From an uncultured Verrucomicrobiota bacterium (lineage in GTDB: Bacteria > Verrucomicrobiota > Verrucomicrobiia > Opitutales > Opitutaceae): DNA of 64,000 nucleotides. The stretch is taken from the NCBI GenBank assembly GCA_903876795.1, contig CAIRBK010000082.1, positions 1 through 64,000 of the forward strand, in the 5' to 3' direction. Both the position numbers and the translations under genes were made by a program. The notes below the pieces were generated by a model that was not told where the DNA came from, searched no databases, and was given only the letters and a program-made list of their open reading frames with translations. Positions 1 through 8,017 of the stretch are shown here, one piece after another (the first letter of the stretch is position 1; each line of letters begins with the position of its first letter).

Positions 1-654
1 ACCGGTCTCCGTGCTGGGTCAACGACTCCAGCGCTGCGTGATCCCCAAAGAATGTATATTGATTCAGGCTCATTGAGATACAGCCTATGCACAATTTATG
101 CCATTGTTAATCAATGATATGCTAAATTTAGGAGTCCCCATAATGTTCTAATTGTAATCTAGTATGATTTAGCATTACTATATGTCTGGATTTGCCCAAC
201 GTTGTTTGTTTGGACTTCTGTTAGTTTAGGCTGGGACCTTGCCGGCCTTGATGGAAACTGTTGGACTGTTTAGGTATCAGTCGGGCTTCCAAGTACAGGT
301 ATAATGCGGTTTTTTCCATTTGGGTGTCCACGGATTGGGTTCGAGAAAAAATGGGAAAGTGACGTCTTTTAAGGAAACCGGCCTATCGCGAAAGCTCCCC
401 GAGGGCATCGAGCAGGGGAACTGGCCGGCGTTGGTCTCGGCGGCTCGGGCCGCTGGCCGGCCTCCGTGTTTATCGCCTTGGTCAAGCGCCCTTGCTCGCT
501 CCCGCTGGCCCGGTTTCTTTTACAGAGCAGCCTAAAACGATTCATTGGCAGCAGTCTTGGCTATAGGTTGGTTTTGGTTCGGCTTTGTGTCGTTAAACCT
601 TTGTTTGAAGGAGACGGGAGGACCGGAAGTTTCCAAGTTTCGTGATGGACGGCC
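1..654. other. AT-rich left-edge region without a supported gene
   Basis: The first 300 bases are clearly richer in A and T than the rest of the window and are stopped in all frames at short intervals. A perfect 9-base inverted repeat (ATGCTAAAT at 119-127, ATTTAGCAT at 167-175) and a consensus-like TATAAT at 300-305 are visible. The TATAAT has no good -35 box at 17 bases (TCAGTC). From about 310 to 640 the DNA is more GC-rich, but its only open frame (320-535) has no recognisable protein character. It may be an insertion scar or a degraded gene region at the window edge. Confidence 0.4.
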
Positions 655-810
655 ATGCTGCTGAAGCTACGCGAAAGAGATGCTGCACAGTGGGATGAAG
701 TTGCTGCGTCGGTTGTCGCCATCGGATACACAGACGAGAATGTGAAAGCCTTGCGCAATGCAAGCGGAGTATTCAGCAAATCCTTATCCAAATGTTTTGA
801 TGCGCTCTAA
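655..810 (+). CDS. Small hypothetical protein, 51 aa, possibly a gene remnant
   Basis: ATG at 655 to TAA at 808-810 encodes 51 residues with ordinary globular composition: mixed acidic, hydrophobic and small residues, one Trp and one Cys, and a middle stretch reading VVAIGYTDENVKALRNAS. A TGA at 643-645 closes the frame just upstream, so it could be the C-terminal end of a longer gene broken by a frameshift. The codon use differs from that of antisense shadow frames, which are rich in Arg, Pro and Ser. No family is recognised. It ends 52 bases before the next gene on the same strand. No clear ribosome-binding site lies in front of the ATG. It may not be expressed. Confidence 0.35.
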   Translation: MLLKLRERDAAQWDEVAASVVAIGYTDENVKALRNASGVFSKSLSKCFDAL

Positions 811-862
811 AATGGCGTTGCCCCGCACACATCGGCTCGGCTGTATGCGCTCCTTTTAAACC

Positions 863-2284
863 ATGTCTAACCCCACGCTGATCGAAGAATTTGAACGCGC
901 CGGCCAAGGGCACGTTTTTGCTTTCTACAACGAGCTCGCGCCGGCGGCGCGACAGGCCCTTCTCGCGGAGGCCACCGAGATCGACCTGGCCGAGGTCGCC
1001 GAACTCACCCGCACGCTGCTCGCCAAGGGCGCGTCGACCGGACTCGACCTCGTCGGCCTGGCGCCCGCTCCCTATGAGCGCCGGCCTGAAAACGGCGGCG
1101 ACTCCTCCGCCTGGGCCTCCGCCAAGATGGCCGGCGAGGCCGCGTTGCGCGCCGGTCGCGTGGCGGCCTTCACGGTCGCGGGCGGGCAGGGGACCCGTCT
1201 TGGCTACGACGGTCCCAAGGGCACGTTCCCCGTCACTCCGATCAAGCGGAAGACCCTTTTCCAGGTGTTTGCCGAAAAGATCCGCGCCGCCGGCGTGCGC
1301 TACGGCCGGCCGCTCCACTGGTTCATCATGACGAGCCATGCGAACCACGTCGCCACCGAGACTTTCTTCAAGGATCACGGCTACTTCGGACTCGCCCCGA
1401 CCCAAGTCCATTTCTTCCGCCAGGGCCGCATGCCCGCCGTCACCCCCGAGGGTAAAATCCTGCTCGAAACCAAGGGCTCCATCGCCATGTCCCCCGACGG
1501 GCATGGCGGCTCGCTCCGAGCCCTAGATCGCAGCGGCGCCCTCGACCTCATGGAAAAGGAGGGCATCGACATCCTCAGTTATTTCCAGGTGGACAATCCG
1601 CTCGTGCGCGGCATCGACCCGACGTTTATCGGCTGGCATGTGCTGCGCGGCTCGGAGATGTCGAGCAAGATGGTCGCCAAGGCCTATGCCGGCGAGAAGG
1701 TCGGCCACTTCTGCGCCCAAAACGGCCGCACCGTGGTCATCGAATACTCCGACCTGCCCAAGTCCTACCAGGAAGAGGTCGATCCCGCGACCGGCGTCCT
1801 GCGCTACATCGCCGGCAGCATCGCGATCCATGTGCTCGACACGAAGTTTATTCGTCGCATGGCCCGCGGATCCGATTCGCTGCCCTTCCATCGCGCCGAC
1901 AAGAAAATCCCCACGATCGACGCCTCGGGCAACCCGGTGAAACCCGACAAGGCCAACGGCGTGAAGTTCGAGATGTTTGTGTTCGACGCCCTGCCGTTCG
2001 CCAGGAATCCGGTCGTGATCGAGACGCGCCGCGAGGACGATTTCTCGCCGGTGAAGAACGCGGAGGGCCTCGACTCGCCCAAGACCTGCTCCGACGACCA
2101 GCTTAGGCAGTTCGTCCGCTGGTTCGCGACCAACGGCGCGGCCGTGCCCGCCGACGCCACCGGTCTGCCGCCCTTCGCCATCGAGGTATCGCCGCTCTTC
2201 GGCTACGACGAAGATTCTTTCGCCGAGGCCTGGAGCAAGATCAGTCCGAAGCCCGCCGTATCCGCCGGTCTCTATCTCGAATAA
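863..2284 (+). CDS. UDPGP-family UTP:sugar-1-phosphate uridylyltransferase (UAP/AGX-like)
   Basis: The 473-residue protein belongs to the UDP-sugar pyrophosphorylase family that includes eukaryotic UDP-GlcNAc pyrophosphorylase. It should join UTP and a sugar-1-phosphate to give a UDP-sugar and pyrophosphate in the cytoplasm. The nucleotide-binding loop GGQGTRLG lies near residues 106-113, followed by PKGTFPVTPIKRKTLFQ, the family's second uridine/phosphate segment. YFQVDNPLVRGIDPTFIG is the UAP-type substrate signature, and VVIEYSDLP follows. Length fits the family. It is very different from bacterial GalU and GlmU. The next gene downstream is a phosphosugar mutase 20 bases away, which would supply the sugar-1-phosphate, so a two-gene operon is likely. 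Whether the substrate is glucose-1-P or GlcNAc-1-P cannot be decided from sequence alone. Confidence 0.88.
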   Translation: MSNPTLIEEFERAGQGHVFAFYNELAPAARQALLAEATEIDLAEVAELTRTLLAKGASTGLDLVGLAPAPYERRPENGGDSSAWASAKMAGEAALRAGRVAAFTVAGGQGTRLGYDGPKGTFPVTPIKRKTLFQVFAEKIRAAGVRYGRPLHWFIMTSHANHVATETFFKDHGYFGLAPTQVHFFRQGRMPAVTPEGKILLETKGSIAMSPDGHGGSLRALDRSGALDLMEKEGIDILSYFQVDNPLVRGIDPTFIGWHVLRGSEMSSKMVAKAYAGEKVGHFCAQNGRTVVIEYSDLPKSYQEEVDPATGVLRYIAGSIAIHVLDTKFIRRMARGSDSLPFHRADKKIPTIDASGNPVKPDKANGVKFEMFVFDALPFARNPVVIETRREDDFSPVKNAEGLDSPKTCSDDQLRQFVRWFATNGAAVPADATGLPPFAIEVSPLFGYDEDSFAEAWSKISPKPAVSAGLYLE

Positions 2285-2304
2285 CCCGCCAGTCCCGCCT
2301 CTCC

Positions 2305-4266
2305 ATGACCACCATTCCCGCCATCCAAACCGCCGGTCAGGCCGGCAAGCTGCTCCCCGAGACCGTCACGAACCTGACCGACTGGCTCGGCGCATCGCTC
2401 CCGTCCTGGGCGGTCGCGAGTATCGACGAGCTCGTCGCCAAGCAGGCGTGGGACGAGTTGAACAACCGTTTCTACCGCGACCTCGAGTTCGGCACCGGCG
2501 GCATCCACGGCCGCACCATCGGCCACTTGCCGACTTCCATCGAGGCCGGCGAACCCGGCCCGCAGGGCTCGCCCGCCTACGCCGCCATCGGCAGCAACAT
2601 CCTCAACGACTTCACGCTCACCCGCGCCACCATCGGCCTCTTTCGCTACACCAAGAAATACCTGGCCGATTCCGGCCGCGCCGACATCCCCGCGCTGGTC
2701 ATCGCCCACGACGTGCGCCACTTCTCCCGCCACTTTTGCGAACTGGCCGCCTCGACCTGGACGAAGCTCGGCGGCAACGCCTACATTTTCGAGGGGCCGC
2801 GCTCGACTCCGCAGCTCAGCTTCACCGTGCGTCACCTGCGCGCCCACGCCGGCGTGGTTATCACCGCCAGTCATAATCCGCCCCACGACAACGGCTTCAA
2901 GGCCTACTTCGAGGACGGCGCGCAGGTCGTCGCCCCGCACGACAAAGGCATCGTCAACGAGGTCAACGCCGTGCCGCTCGCCGATCTGGCGGCGTTTCTC
3001 TCCAAGGATATGTCCCGCGTGATCACGCTCGGCCGCTCCACCGAAGACGCTTATCTTGGCGTCGCCACCAAGGCCGCCATCGATACGTCCGTTTTTCACA
3101 AGACCCGGCTCAGGGTTGCGTTCACCAACATCCACGGCACCGGCGGCGTCGTGTCCGTCCCGCTCCTCATCCATGCCGGCGCCGAGGTGCACGAGGTGCA
3201 CGAGCAGGTGACGTTCGACGCGCGTTTCCCGACGGTCAAGTCGCCCAATCCCGAGAATGCCGAGGCGCTCGCGCTCGCCGTGCAACTCGCCGAGAAACAG
3301 CACCTCGACGTCGTGCTCGCCACCGATCCCGACTGCGACCGCATGGGCGTGGCCGTGCGCGGCCCCGACGGCAAGATGCACCTGCTCACCGGAAACCAGA
3401 TCGGCGCGCTGCTGGCCGAGTACCGGCTCTCGAAATACAAGGAACTCGGCATCATCCCCGCGGGCGGCTCCGACCGCGTGGCCATCATCAAGACCTTCGT
3501 CACCACTTCGCTGCAGGACGCCATCGGCCGCGGCCACGGAGTGAAAGTCATCAACACCCTCACCGGTTTCAAGTGGATCGCCGCCAAGATCAAGGGCTAC
3601 GAGGACCGGCTGAAGACCGCCCTCCTGGCCAAGCAGGGCATCGCCCTCAACTACGACTCCACGCCGTTCGACAGCCGCGCCAGGCTCCTCCAGCAGCACA
3701 GCACGTTCTATGCGTTCGGTTGCGAGGAAAGTTACGGCTACCTGCCCAACGACTATGTGCGCGACAAGGACGGCAACGCCGCCTGCCTCATGTTTGCCGA
3801 GCTCTGCGCCGCCGTGAAGGCCCAGGGCAAGACGGTCATCGATTATCTCGACGAGATCTACCTCAAATACGGCTTCTACCTGGAAGGCGTGGTCAACCTC
3901 TACTACGAGGGCGCCAGCGGCGCGGCCAAGATCAAGCGCATCCTGGAGACTTACCGCTCGTCTCCGCCCAAGGCGTTCGGCGACGTCGCGGTGGCCAAGT
4001 TCCAGGATTTTGGCGTCGAGGTGTTCAAGGACGCCGACGGCGAGTCGATCCCGAAGCAGGACCTCTACCTGGTCACGCTGGCCAACGGCTTCAGTTTCGC
4101 CGCGCGCGGCAGCGGCACCGAGCCGAAGATGAAGTTCTATGTCTTCGCCAGCGCCCCGGTGAGGACCGCCGCCGAGCTGGCGGCGGTGAAGACCCAGGTG
4201 AAGGCCGAGCTCGACCGAGTGAAGGCGTTGATCGAGGCCGACGCGCAGAAGCGCGCTGAGGGCTGA
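2305..4266 (+). CDS. Phospho-sugar mutase (phosphoglucomutase/phosphomannomutase family)
   Basis: This 653-residue alpha-D-phosphohexomutase interconverts sugar 6-phosphate and sugar 1-phosphate. All four family signatures are visible. The catalytic phosphoserine loop ITASHNPPHDNGFK has its Ser near residue 189. The magnesium loop ATDPDCDRMGV begins near residue 340. The sugar-selectivity loop is GCEESYGYL. The phosphate-binding loop is RGSGTEPK near residue 602. A length above 550 residues fits the larger PgcA/PGM2-like branch rather than ManB or GlmM. It follows the UDP-sugar pyrophosphorylase by 20 bases and probably feeds it. A REP-like palindromic element begins 11 bases after its stop codon. 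Exact sugar specificity is inferred, not shown. Confidence 0.9.
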   Translation: MTTIPAIQTAGQAGKLLPETVTNLTDWLGASLPSWAVASIDELVAKQAWDELNNRFYRDLEFGTGGIHGRTIGHLPTSIEAGEPGPQGSPAYAAIGSNILNDFTLTRATIGLFRYTKKYLADSGRADIPALVIAHDVRHFSRHFCELAASTWTKLGGNAYIFEGPRSTPQLSFTVRHLRAHAGVVITASHNPPHDNGFKAYFEDGAQVVAPHDKGIVNEVNAVPLADLAAFLSKDMSRVITLGRSTEDAYLGVATKAAIDTSVFHKTRLRVAFTNIHGTGGVVSVPLLIHAGAEVHEVHEQVTFDARFPTVKSPNPENAEALALAVQLAEKQHLDVVLATDPDCDRMGVAVRGPDGKMHLLTGNQIGALLAEYRLSKYKELGIIPAGGSDRVAIIKTFVTTSLQDAIGRGHGVKVINTLTGFKWIAAKIKGYEDRLKTALLAKQGIALNYDSTPFDSRARLLQQHSTFYAFGCEESYGYLPNDYVRDKDGNAACLMFAELCAAVKAQGKTVIDYLDEIYLKYGFYLEGVVNLYYEGASGAAKIKRILETYRSSPPKAFGDVAVAKFQDFGVEVFKDADGESIPKQDLYLVTLANGFSFAARGSGTEPKMKFYVFASAPVRTAAELAAVKTQVKAELDRVKALIEADAQKRAEG

Positions 4267-4277
4267 TGCCTAGGGTT

Positions 4278-4478
4278 GTGAATTAAGACTATCCGGACGA
4301 AACGGCTCCGCCGTTCCGCTACGAATATAACGGCTCAGCCGTTCCGCTACGAATTGTACGGCACCGCCATTCCGCTACGGATTCAACGGTTCCGCCATTC
4401 CGTTACGAATTTCCAAAGTAGCGGAATCGCGGCGCGATTTCGGTTTGGAGATCGTTCAGTCTAAAAGCATCCAGCCAG
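4278..4478. repeat. REP/BIME-like palindromic element, copy 1 (four tandem units plus one inverted unit)
   Basis: This lies in the convergent intergenic space after the phosphosugar mutase. Four units of 27-30 bases (4301-4328, 4329-4357, 4358-4384, 4385-4414) each hold an AACGGC-TCC-GCCGTT-like palindrome followed by CCGCTACG. Read on the minus strand, units 1-3 are GTAG followed by a hairpin, the layout of REP sequences. From 4418 an inverted unit reads GTAGCGGAATCGCGG and pairs with the preceding ones. Inside it AATCGC/GCGATT replaces AACGGC/GCCGTT, so the pairing is kept by matched changes. The outer flanks (GTGAATTAAG at 4278 and CCAGCCAG at 4471-4478) recur at 42796-42911, which has only one unit. 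Confidence 0.85.
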
Positions 4479-4546
4479 AGGTATGAACCCAGGATTTGGC
4501 CAAGCCTTGCCCGCGCCGGGCGGTTCTCCGTTCCGCGCCGGCGGCT

Positions 4547-4882
4547 TCAATACCGCGGCACCGACGGATCAATCGCCAGCGACCAGGCTTCGATCCCGCC
4601 GGCGACGTTGCTGACGGCGTCGTAGCCGTTCGCGCGCAGGTATTGCGTCACCCGTAGGCTGCGTCCGCCGTGGTGGCAGTGGATGAGAAGGTGTTTGTCC
4701 TTGGGCAACGCGCCGAGGTGCTCGGGGATCTGGCGCATCGGGATGTGCTCGGCGCCGGCGATGCGGCACAACGCGACCTCGTGCGGCTCGCGCACGTCGA
4801 TCAGCAGGACCGCATCGGGCGTTTCCTTGAGCAGGCGGTGGGTTTCCTCGACGGAGAGTTCCAGCGGATGGGATTCGGGCAT
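4547..4882 (-). CDS. Single-domain rhodanese-like sulfurtransferase
   Basis: A 111-residue protein consisting of one rhodanese domain, probably cytoplasmic because no signal peptide is seen. The motif LLIDVREPHEVALCRI is the usual N-terminal rhodanese segment. IHCHHGGRS is the active-site loop with the catalytic Cys and CxxxxR spacing, and GYDAVSNVAGGIEAW is the C-terminal signature. Such proteins move sulfane sulfur between small thiols and protein acceptors, like GlpE or PspE. The start ATG at 4882 was chosen because the rhodanese fold begins directly after it; the frame stays open upstream only as the antisense of manC. It is divergent from manC (79 bases apart) and convergent with the phosphosugar mutase. 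Its physiological partner is unknown. Confidence 0.85.
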   Translation of the reverse strand: MPESHPLELSVEETHRLLKETPDAVLLIDVREPHEVALCRIAGAEHIPMRQIPEHLGALPKDKHLLIHCHHGGRSLRVTQYLRANGYDAVSNVAGGIEAWSLAIDPSVPRY

Positions 4883-4960
4883 GGCTCGAAAACACCCGTT
4901 CGGGAGGCGTCCGCAAATGGAAATTGCCCCGGGCTCCGCGATCTTTGCACACTCACCGCG

Positions 4961-6049
4961 ATGTCCCAACCCTTCATCGTAATCATCGCCGGCGGCAAAG
5001 GTGAGCGTTTCTGGCCCCAGAGCCGTGCGGCCAAACCCAAACACCTCCTGCCCGTGGTCGGAGAAAAGCCGCTGCTCGCCCAGACGATCGACCGCGTAAA
5101 AGCACTCGCGCCGAAGAAGAACATTTTCGTCATCACCAGCGCCGTGCAGGAGAAGGCCGTGCGGGCAGCCTGCAAGGCGCTCCCCCCGGCCAACATCATC
5201 GCCGAGCCGGTGGGCCGCGACACCGCGGCCGCCGTCGGCCTGGCCGCCGCCATCGTGGGAGCCCGTGATCCTCGGGGCGTGCTGGCCGTGCTGCCCGCCG
5301 ATCATGTCATCCATGACGGCAAGGCCTACACGGCCGATCTCAAGGCGGCCTTCGCCGCCGCCGCGGCCGACGACGTCATGGTCACCATCGGAATCACGCC
5401 GACCGAGCCGGCCACCGGTTTCGGCTACATCCAGCGAGGCGAGGAGTGGGGGCGTTTTGCCCGCCGTCCGGTTTATCGCGTGAAGCGTTTTGTAGAGAAG
5501 CCGAAGCTGGAGATCGCCCAGGGTTATCTCGCCTCGGGAGACTACTCCTGGAATGCCGGCATGTTTGTGTGGAGCGTGCCCGTCGTCGAGAAAGCGCTCG
5601 CGCAGCACGCGCCGGAGCTGGACGCCGCGCTCAGGCCCATCCGAACCGCGCTGGCCAGGAAGCGTCCGCTGGCGGGTGTTTTGAAGAAAGTTTACCCGAC
5701 CTTGCCCAAGATCTCGGTCGATTACGCGCTCCTGGAGAAATCCACCAACGTGGTGATGCTGCCCTCGTCGTTCGACTGGGACGACGTGGGCGCGTGGCCG
5801 GCGGTCTGCAAACACTTCAAGTCCGATGTTGCGGGCAACGTCTCCCGTGGTCTCGCCCTGGTGGAGCAGGGGAGCAACAACCTCGTGTTCAGCGAGGGCG
5901 GCCATCTCGTCACCGTGCTGGGCGTAGATGACCTGATCGTCGTGCATACTCCCGACGCGACGCTGGTGTGTCCCAAGTCGAAATCCCAGGACATCAAGGC
6001 GCTGCTCAAGCGCGTCGAGGTGCTCAAGGGCGGCTCGAAGTGGCTCTGA
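4961..6049 (+). CDS. manC: Mannose-1-phosphate guanylyltransferase
   Basis: The 362-residue protein makes GDP-mannose from GTP and mannose-1-phosphate. The N-terminal nucleotide loop IIAGGKGERFWPQSRAAKPK and the sugar-binding segment KRFVEKPKLEIAQGYLA with SWNAGMFVW are characteristic of the bacterial enzyme. ISVDYALLEK and FDWDDVGAW follow as expected. It lacks the C-terminal phosphomannose isomerase domain found in the bifunctional AlgA/ManC form, so it is the short, monofunctional type. ATG at 4961 directly precedes the family N-terminus. The rhodanese gene is divergent upstream. ruvX begins 18 bases downstream, so it probably heads the forward run manC-ruvX-truA-comF-accD. Confidence 0.92.
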   Translation: MSQPFIVIIAGGKGERFWPQSRAAKPKHLLPVVGEKPLLAQTIDRVKALAPKKNIFVITSAVQEKAVRAACKALPPANIIAEPVGRDTAAAVGLAAAIVGARDPRGVLAVLPADHVIHDGKAYTADLKAAFAAAAADDVMVTIGITPTEPATGFGYIQRGEEWGRFARRPVYRVKRFVEKPKLEIAQGYLASGDYSWNAGMFVWSVPVVEKALAQHAPELDAALRPIRTALARKRPLAGVLKKVYPTLPKISVDYALLEKSTNVVMLPSSFDWDDVGAWPAVCKHFKSDVAGNVSRGLALVEQGSNNLVFSEGGHLVTVLGVDDLIVVHTPDATLVCPKSKSQDIKALLKRVEVLKGGSKWL

Positions 6050-6067
6050 GCCGCAGCCTTCCCAACC

Positions 6068-6505
6068 ATGCGATTCCTCGGCATCGACTACGGCACGCGG
6101 CGCATCGGCCTCGCCTACGGGGACGAGCTCGGGATCGCCACGCCATTGCAGGCACTCACCGACGCCGACCCAAAGAAGCGCCGCGAGGGCCTGGCCCAAG
6201 TCGTCAAGCAGCGACGCGTGACCGAGTTGGTCGTGGGTTTCCCCTACAACATGGACGGCTCGGTCGGTTTCAAGGCCAAGGAGGTCGAGGGCTTCGCCGA
6301 AAGTCTGAAAAAGGAGTTCGGGCTGCCCGTGCACTTTATCGATGAGCGGCTCACCTCGCACATGGCCGAGGCGGGCATGAATCAGAAGCAGCTCCGGGAA
6401 ATCCGCGGCCAAGGGATCGTGGATTCCCGTGCGGCGGCGATCATCCTCCAGGACTATCTTGACCAGCGTTTCCCGCCGCCTTTGCCGGGCGTCGAGCCCG
6501 CATGA
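6068..6505 (+). CDS. ruvX: YqgF/RuvX family RNase H-fold protein (pre-16S rRNA processing, putative resolvase)
   Basis: This 145-residue protein begins MRFLGIDYGTRRIGLA, the family's first RNase H-like beta strand with its acidic residue. VVGFPYNMDGSVG and FIDERLTS follow, the latter with the conserved DERLT motif, and a late acidic site lies in GIVDSRAAAIILQDYL. The family is annotated as a Holliday-junction resolvase homologue, while E. coli YqgF has been linked to 16S rRNA 5-prime maturation. The stop codon overlaps the start of truA (ATGA at 6502-6505), so the two are translationally coupled. Length is typical. Confidence 0.92.
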   Translation: MRFLGIDYGTRRIGLAYGDELGIATPLQALTDADPKKRREGLAQVVKQRRVTELVVGFPYNMDGSVGFKAKEVEGFAESLKKEFGLPVHFIDERLTSHMAEAGMNQKQLREIRGQGIVDSRAAAIILQDYLDQRFPPPLPGVEPA

Positions 6506-7263
6506 AGCCGCCGCCCGACCCTTCCCGCTGGAAATGCACCGTCGCCTACGACGGCACGCACTTCGCCGGCTGGCAGATCCAACCCAACGCCGAAACCGTC
6601 CAATCCGTGATCGAGCGGCGGCTGGCCGAGGTGCTCAAGACCCCGGTCGACATCACCGGGAGCGGCCGCACCGACTCGGGCGTGCATGCGCGCGGGCAGG
6701 TATTCCACTTCGACGCCCGTTGGCCGCACGCGCCCGCCAAGCTCCTTACGGCGCTGCGCATCGGGCTGCCTCCGACCATCCAAATCATGTCCGCCCGCCG
6801 GGTTCCGGCGACCTTCCACGCGCGGTTTTCCGCCAAGGGCAAAATCTACCACTACGACCTCTGCCACGGCGGGTATGCCGACCCGTTCGCGCAGGCCTAC
6901 ACCTGGTCGATGCCGCGCACCCTCGATGTGGACGCCATGCGCGCCGCCGCCGCGCTGCTGGTGGGCACCCATGACTTCCGCGCGTTTACCGCCATGCCGG
7001 GCAACGGCGTCGAAAAAGAGGACACGGTGCGCACCGTCAAACGTCTCGACCTTGTCGCACGCGGGCGGCGGCTGCGCATCGCCGCCGAGGGCAACGGCTT
7101 TCTCTACAAGATGGTGCGCAGCCTGACCGGCGCGCTGGTCGATGTCGGCCTAGGGCGCATCACGCCGGCCGACATCGCGGATATCCTCGCGAGCCGCACG
7201 CGCACCGAACGGGTGTTCACCGCGCCCCCGCAGGGACTGTGTCTGGTGAAGGTGTTTTACTGA
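6502..7263 (+). CDS. truA: tRNA pseudouridine(38-40) synthase
   Basis: The 253-residue protein modifies uridines 38-40 in the tRNA anticodon arm. VAYDGTHFAGWQIQP at the N-terminus and GSGRTDSGVHARGQVFHFD, holding the catalytic Asp of the RTD motif near residue 57, identify it as TruA. The C-terminal parts NGFLYKMVRSLTGALVDVG and GLCLVKVFY also match. It overlaps ruvX by four bases. comF starts 13 bases after its stop, so it lies inside a continuous forward operon. Length and domain order are normal. Confidence 0.95.
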   Translation: MKPPPDPSRWKCTVAYDGTHFAGWQIQPNAETVQSVIERRLAEVLKTPVDITGSGRTDSGVHARGQVFHFDARWPHAPAKLLTALRIGLPPTIQIMSARRVPATFHARFSAKGKIYHYDLCHGGYADPFAQAYTWSMPRTLDVDAMRAAAALLVGTHDFRAFTAMPGNGVEKEDTVRTVKRLDLVARGRRLRIAAEGNGFLYKMVRSLTGALVDVGLGRITPADIADILASRTRTERVFTAPPQGLCLVKVFY

Positions 7264-7276
7264 ACCGGACCCGACC

Positions 7277-8008
7277 ATGAGCACACTGAAGGAATGCCTG
7301 CGCGGATTGACCGACATGGTGTTTCCCCCGGTGTGCGTGCAGTGCGGCGGGCTGGTCGAGGGAGGGCGGTTGCGCCATGTGTGCCCGGCCTGCGAGCCGC
7401 TCATCCACCTCGTGGAGCCGCCGCATTGCACCACCTGCGGGAGCCCGTTTTTTGGCGACGTGGAAGGCGAGCGGATGTGCCCGCATTGCGAGGGTCTCCA
7501 GCCGCTTTATGGCGAGGGACGGACGGTGACGTTGTTCAAGGGACCGGCGCGCGCGCTCGTCCATGAGTTGAAATACCACAAAGGCCACCACGTGGTGGCC
7601 GACCTGTCCGAGGTCGCACGCAGTTCGGAGCATGTCATCGGGTTCATTCGCGATGCGGTGCTGGTGCCGGTGCCCCTGCACCCGCGCAAGGAACGCGAGC
7701 GCGGTTACAACCAGACCGTGCTGCTCGCCGAAGCGCTGGCCCGGGCGGCGGGTGGCGCGACTCGGGTGGAGTGTGCGTTGCGCCGGGTGGTGGACACCGC
7801 TTCGCAAACCGCCTTCGACCGCAAGGCTCGCCGGGCCAACCTAAAAAATGCCTTTGCACTGACCTCCGGCGTGACCATAAACCCCCTTTCACCCTATATT
7901 CTCGTCGATGATGTTTTCACCACAGGCTCCACACTTAATTCCTGCGCCGGCGTCCTCCGCCGCGCCGGTGCGTTGAGCCTGAACGTCGTCACGTTTTGTC
8001 ACGGTTAA
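7277..8008 (+). CDS. comF: ComF family protein (double zinc finger plus phosphoribosyltransferase fold)
   Basis: The 243-residue protein has two cysteine-pair zinc sites at the N-terminus (CVQCGG...CPAC and CTTCG...CPHCEG). A phosphoribosyltransferase-like domain follows, with the PRPP-binding loop YILVDDVFTTGSTLNSCAG. VPVPLHPRKERERGYNQ is the ComF hallmark. In naturally competent bacteria ComF helps move single-stranded DNA into the cytoplasm, and it is conserved in many others, where its role is not settled. The type IV pilus motor genes and a ComM-like ATPase in the same window make a link to competence possible but unproven. accD starts nine bases downstream. Confidence 0.9.
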   Translation: MSTLKECLRGLTDMVFPPVCVQCGGLVEGGRLRHVCPACEPLIHLVEPPHCTTCGSPFFGDVEGERMCPHCEGLQPLYGEGRTVTLFKGPARALVHELKYHKGHHVVADLSEVARSSEHVIGFIRDAVLVPVPLHPRKERERGYNQTVLLAEALARAAGGATRVECALRRVVDTASQTAFDRKARRANLKNAFALTSGVTINPLSPYILVDDVFTTGSTLNSCAGVLRRAGALSLNVVTFCHG

Positions 8009-8017
8009 TTCCCTGCT

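Noticed and set aside
119-175. 9-base inverted repeat in the AT-rich left edge
   Set aside because: Arms are 39 bases apart and short, so it could be chance; listed only as part of the region.
320-535. 71-codon open frame in the left region
   Set aside because: Arg/Pro/Ser-rich without domain pattern, no ribosome-binding site and no support from composition.
2272-3699. 475-codon minus-strand open frame
   Set aside because: It is the shadow of the phosphosugar mutase, with no start region, motif or operon position.
4883-6412. Minus-strand frame extending upstream of the rhodanese gene
   Set aside because: It is the complement of manC and part of ruvX; only the last 111 codons (rhodanese) are real.
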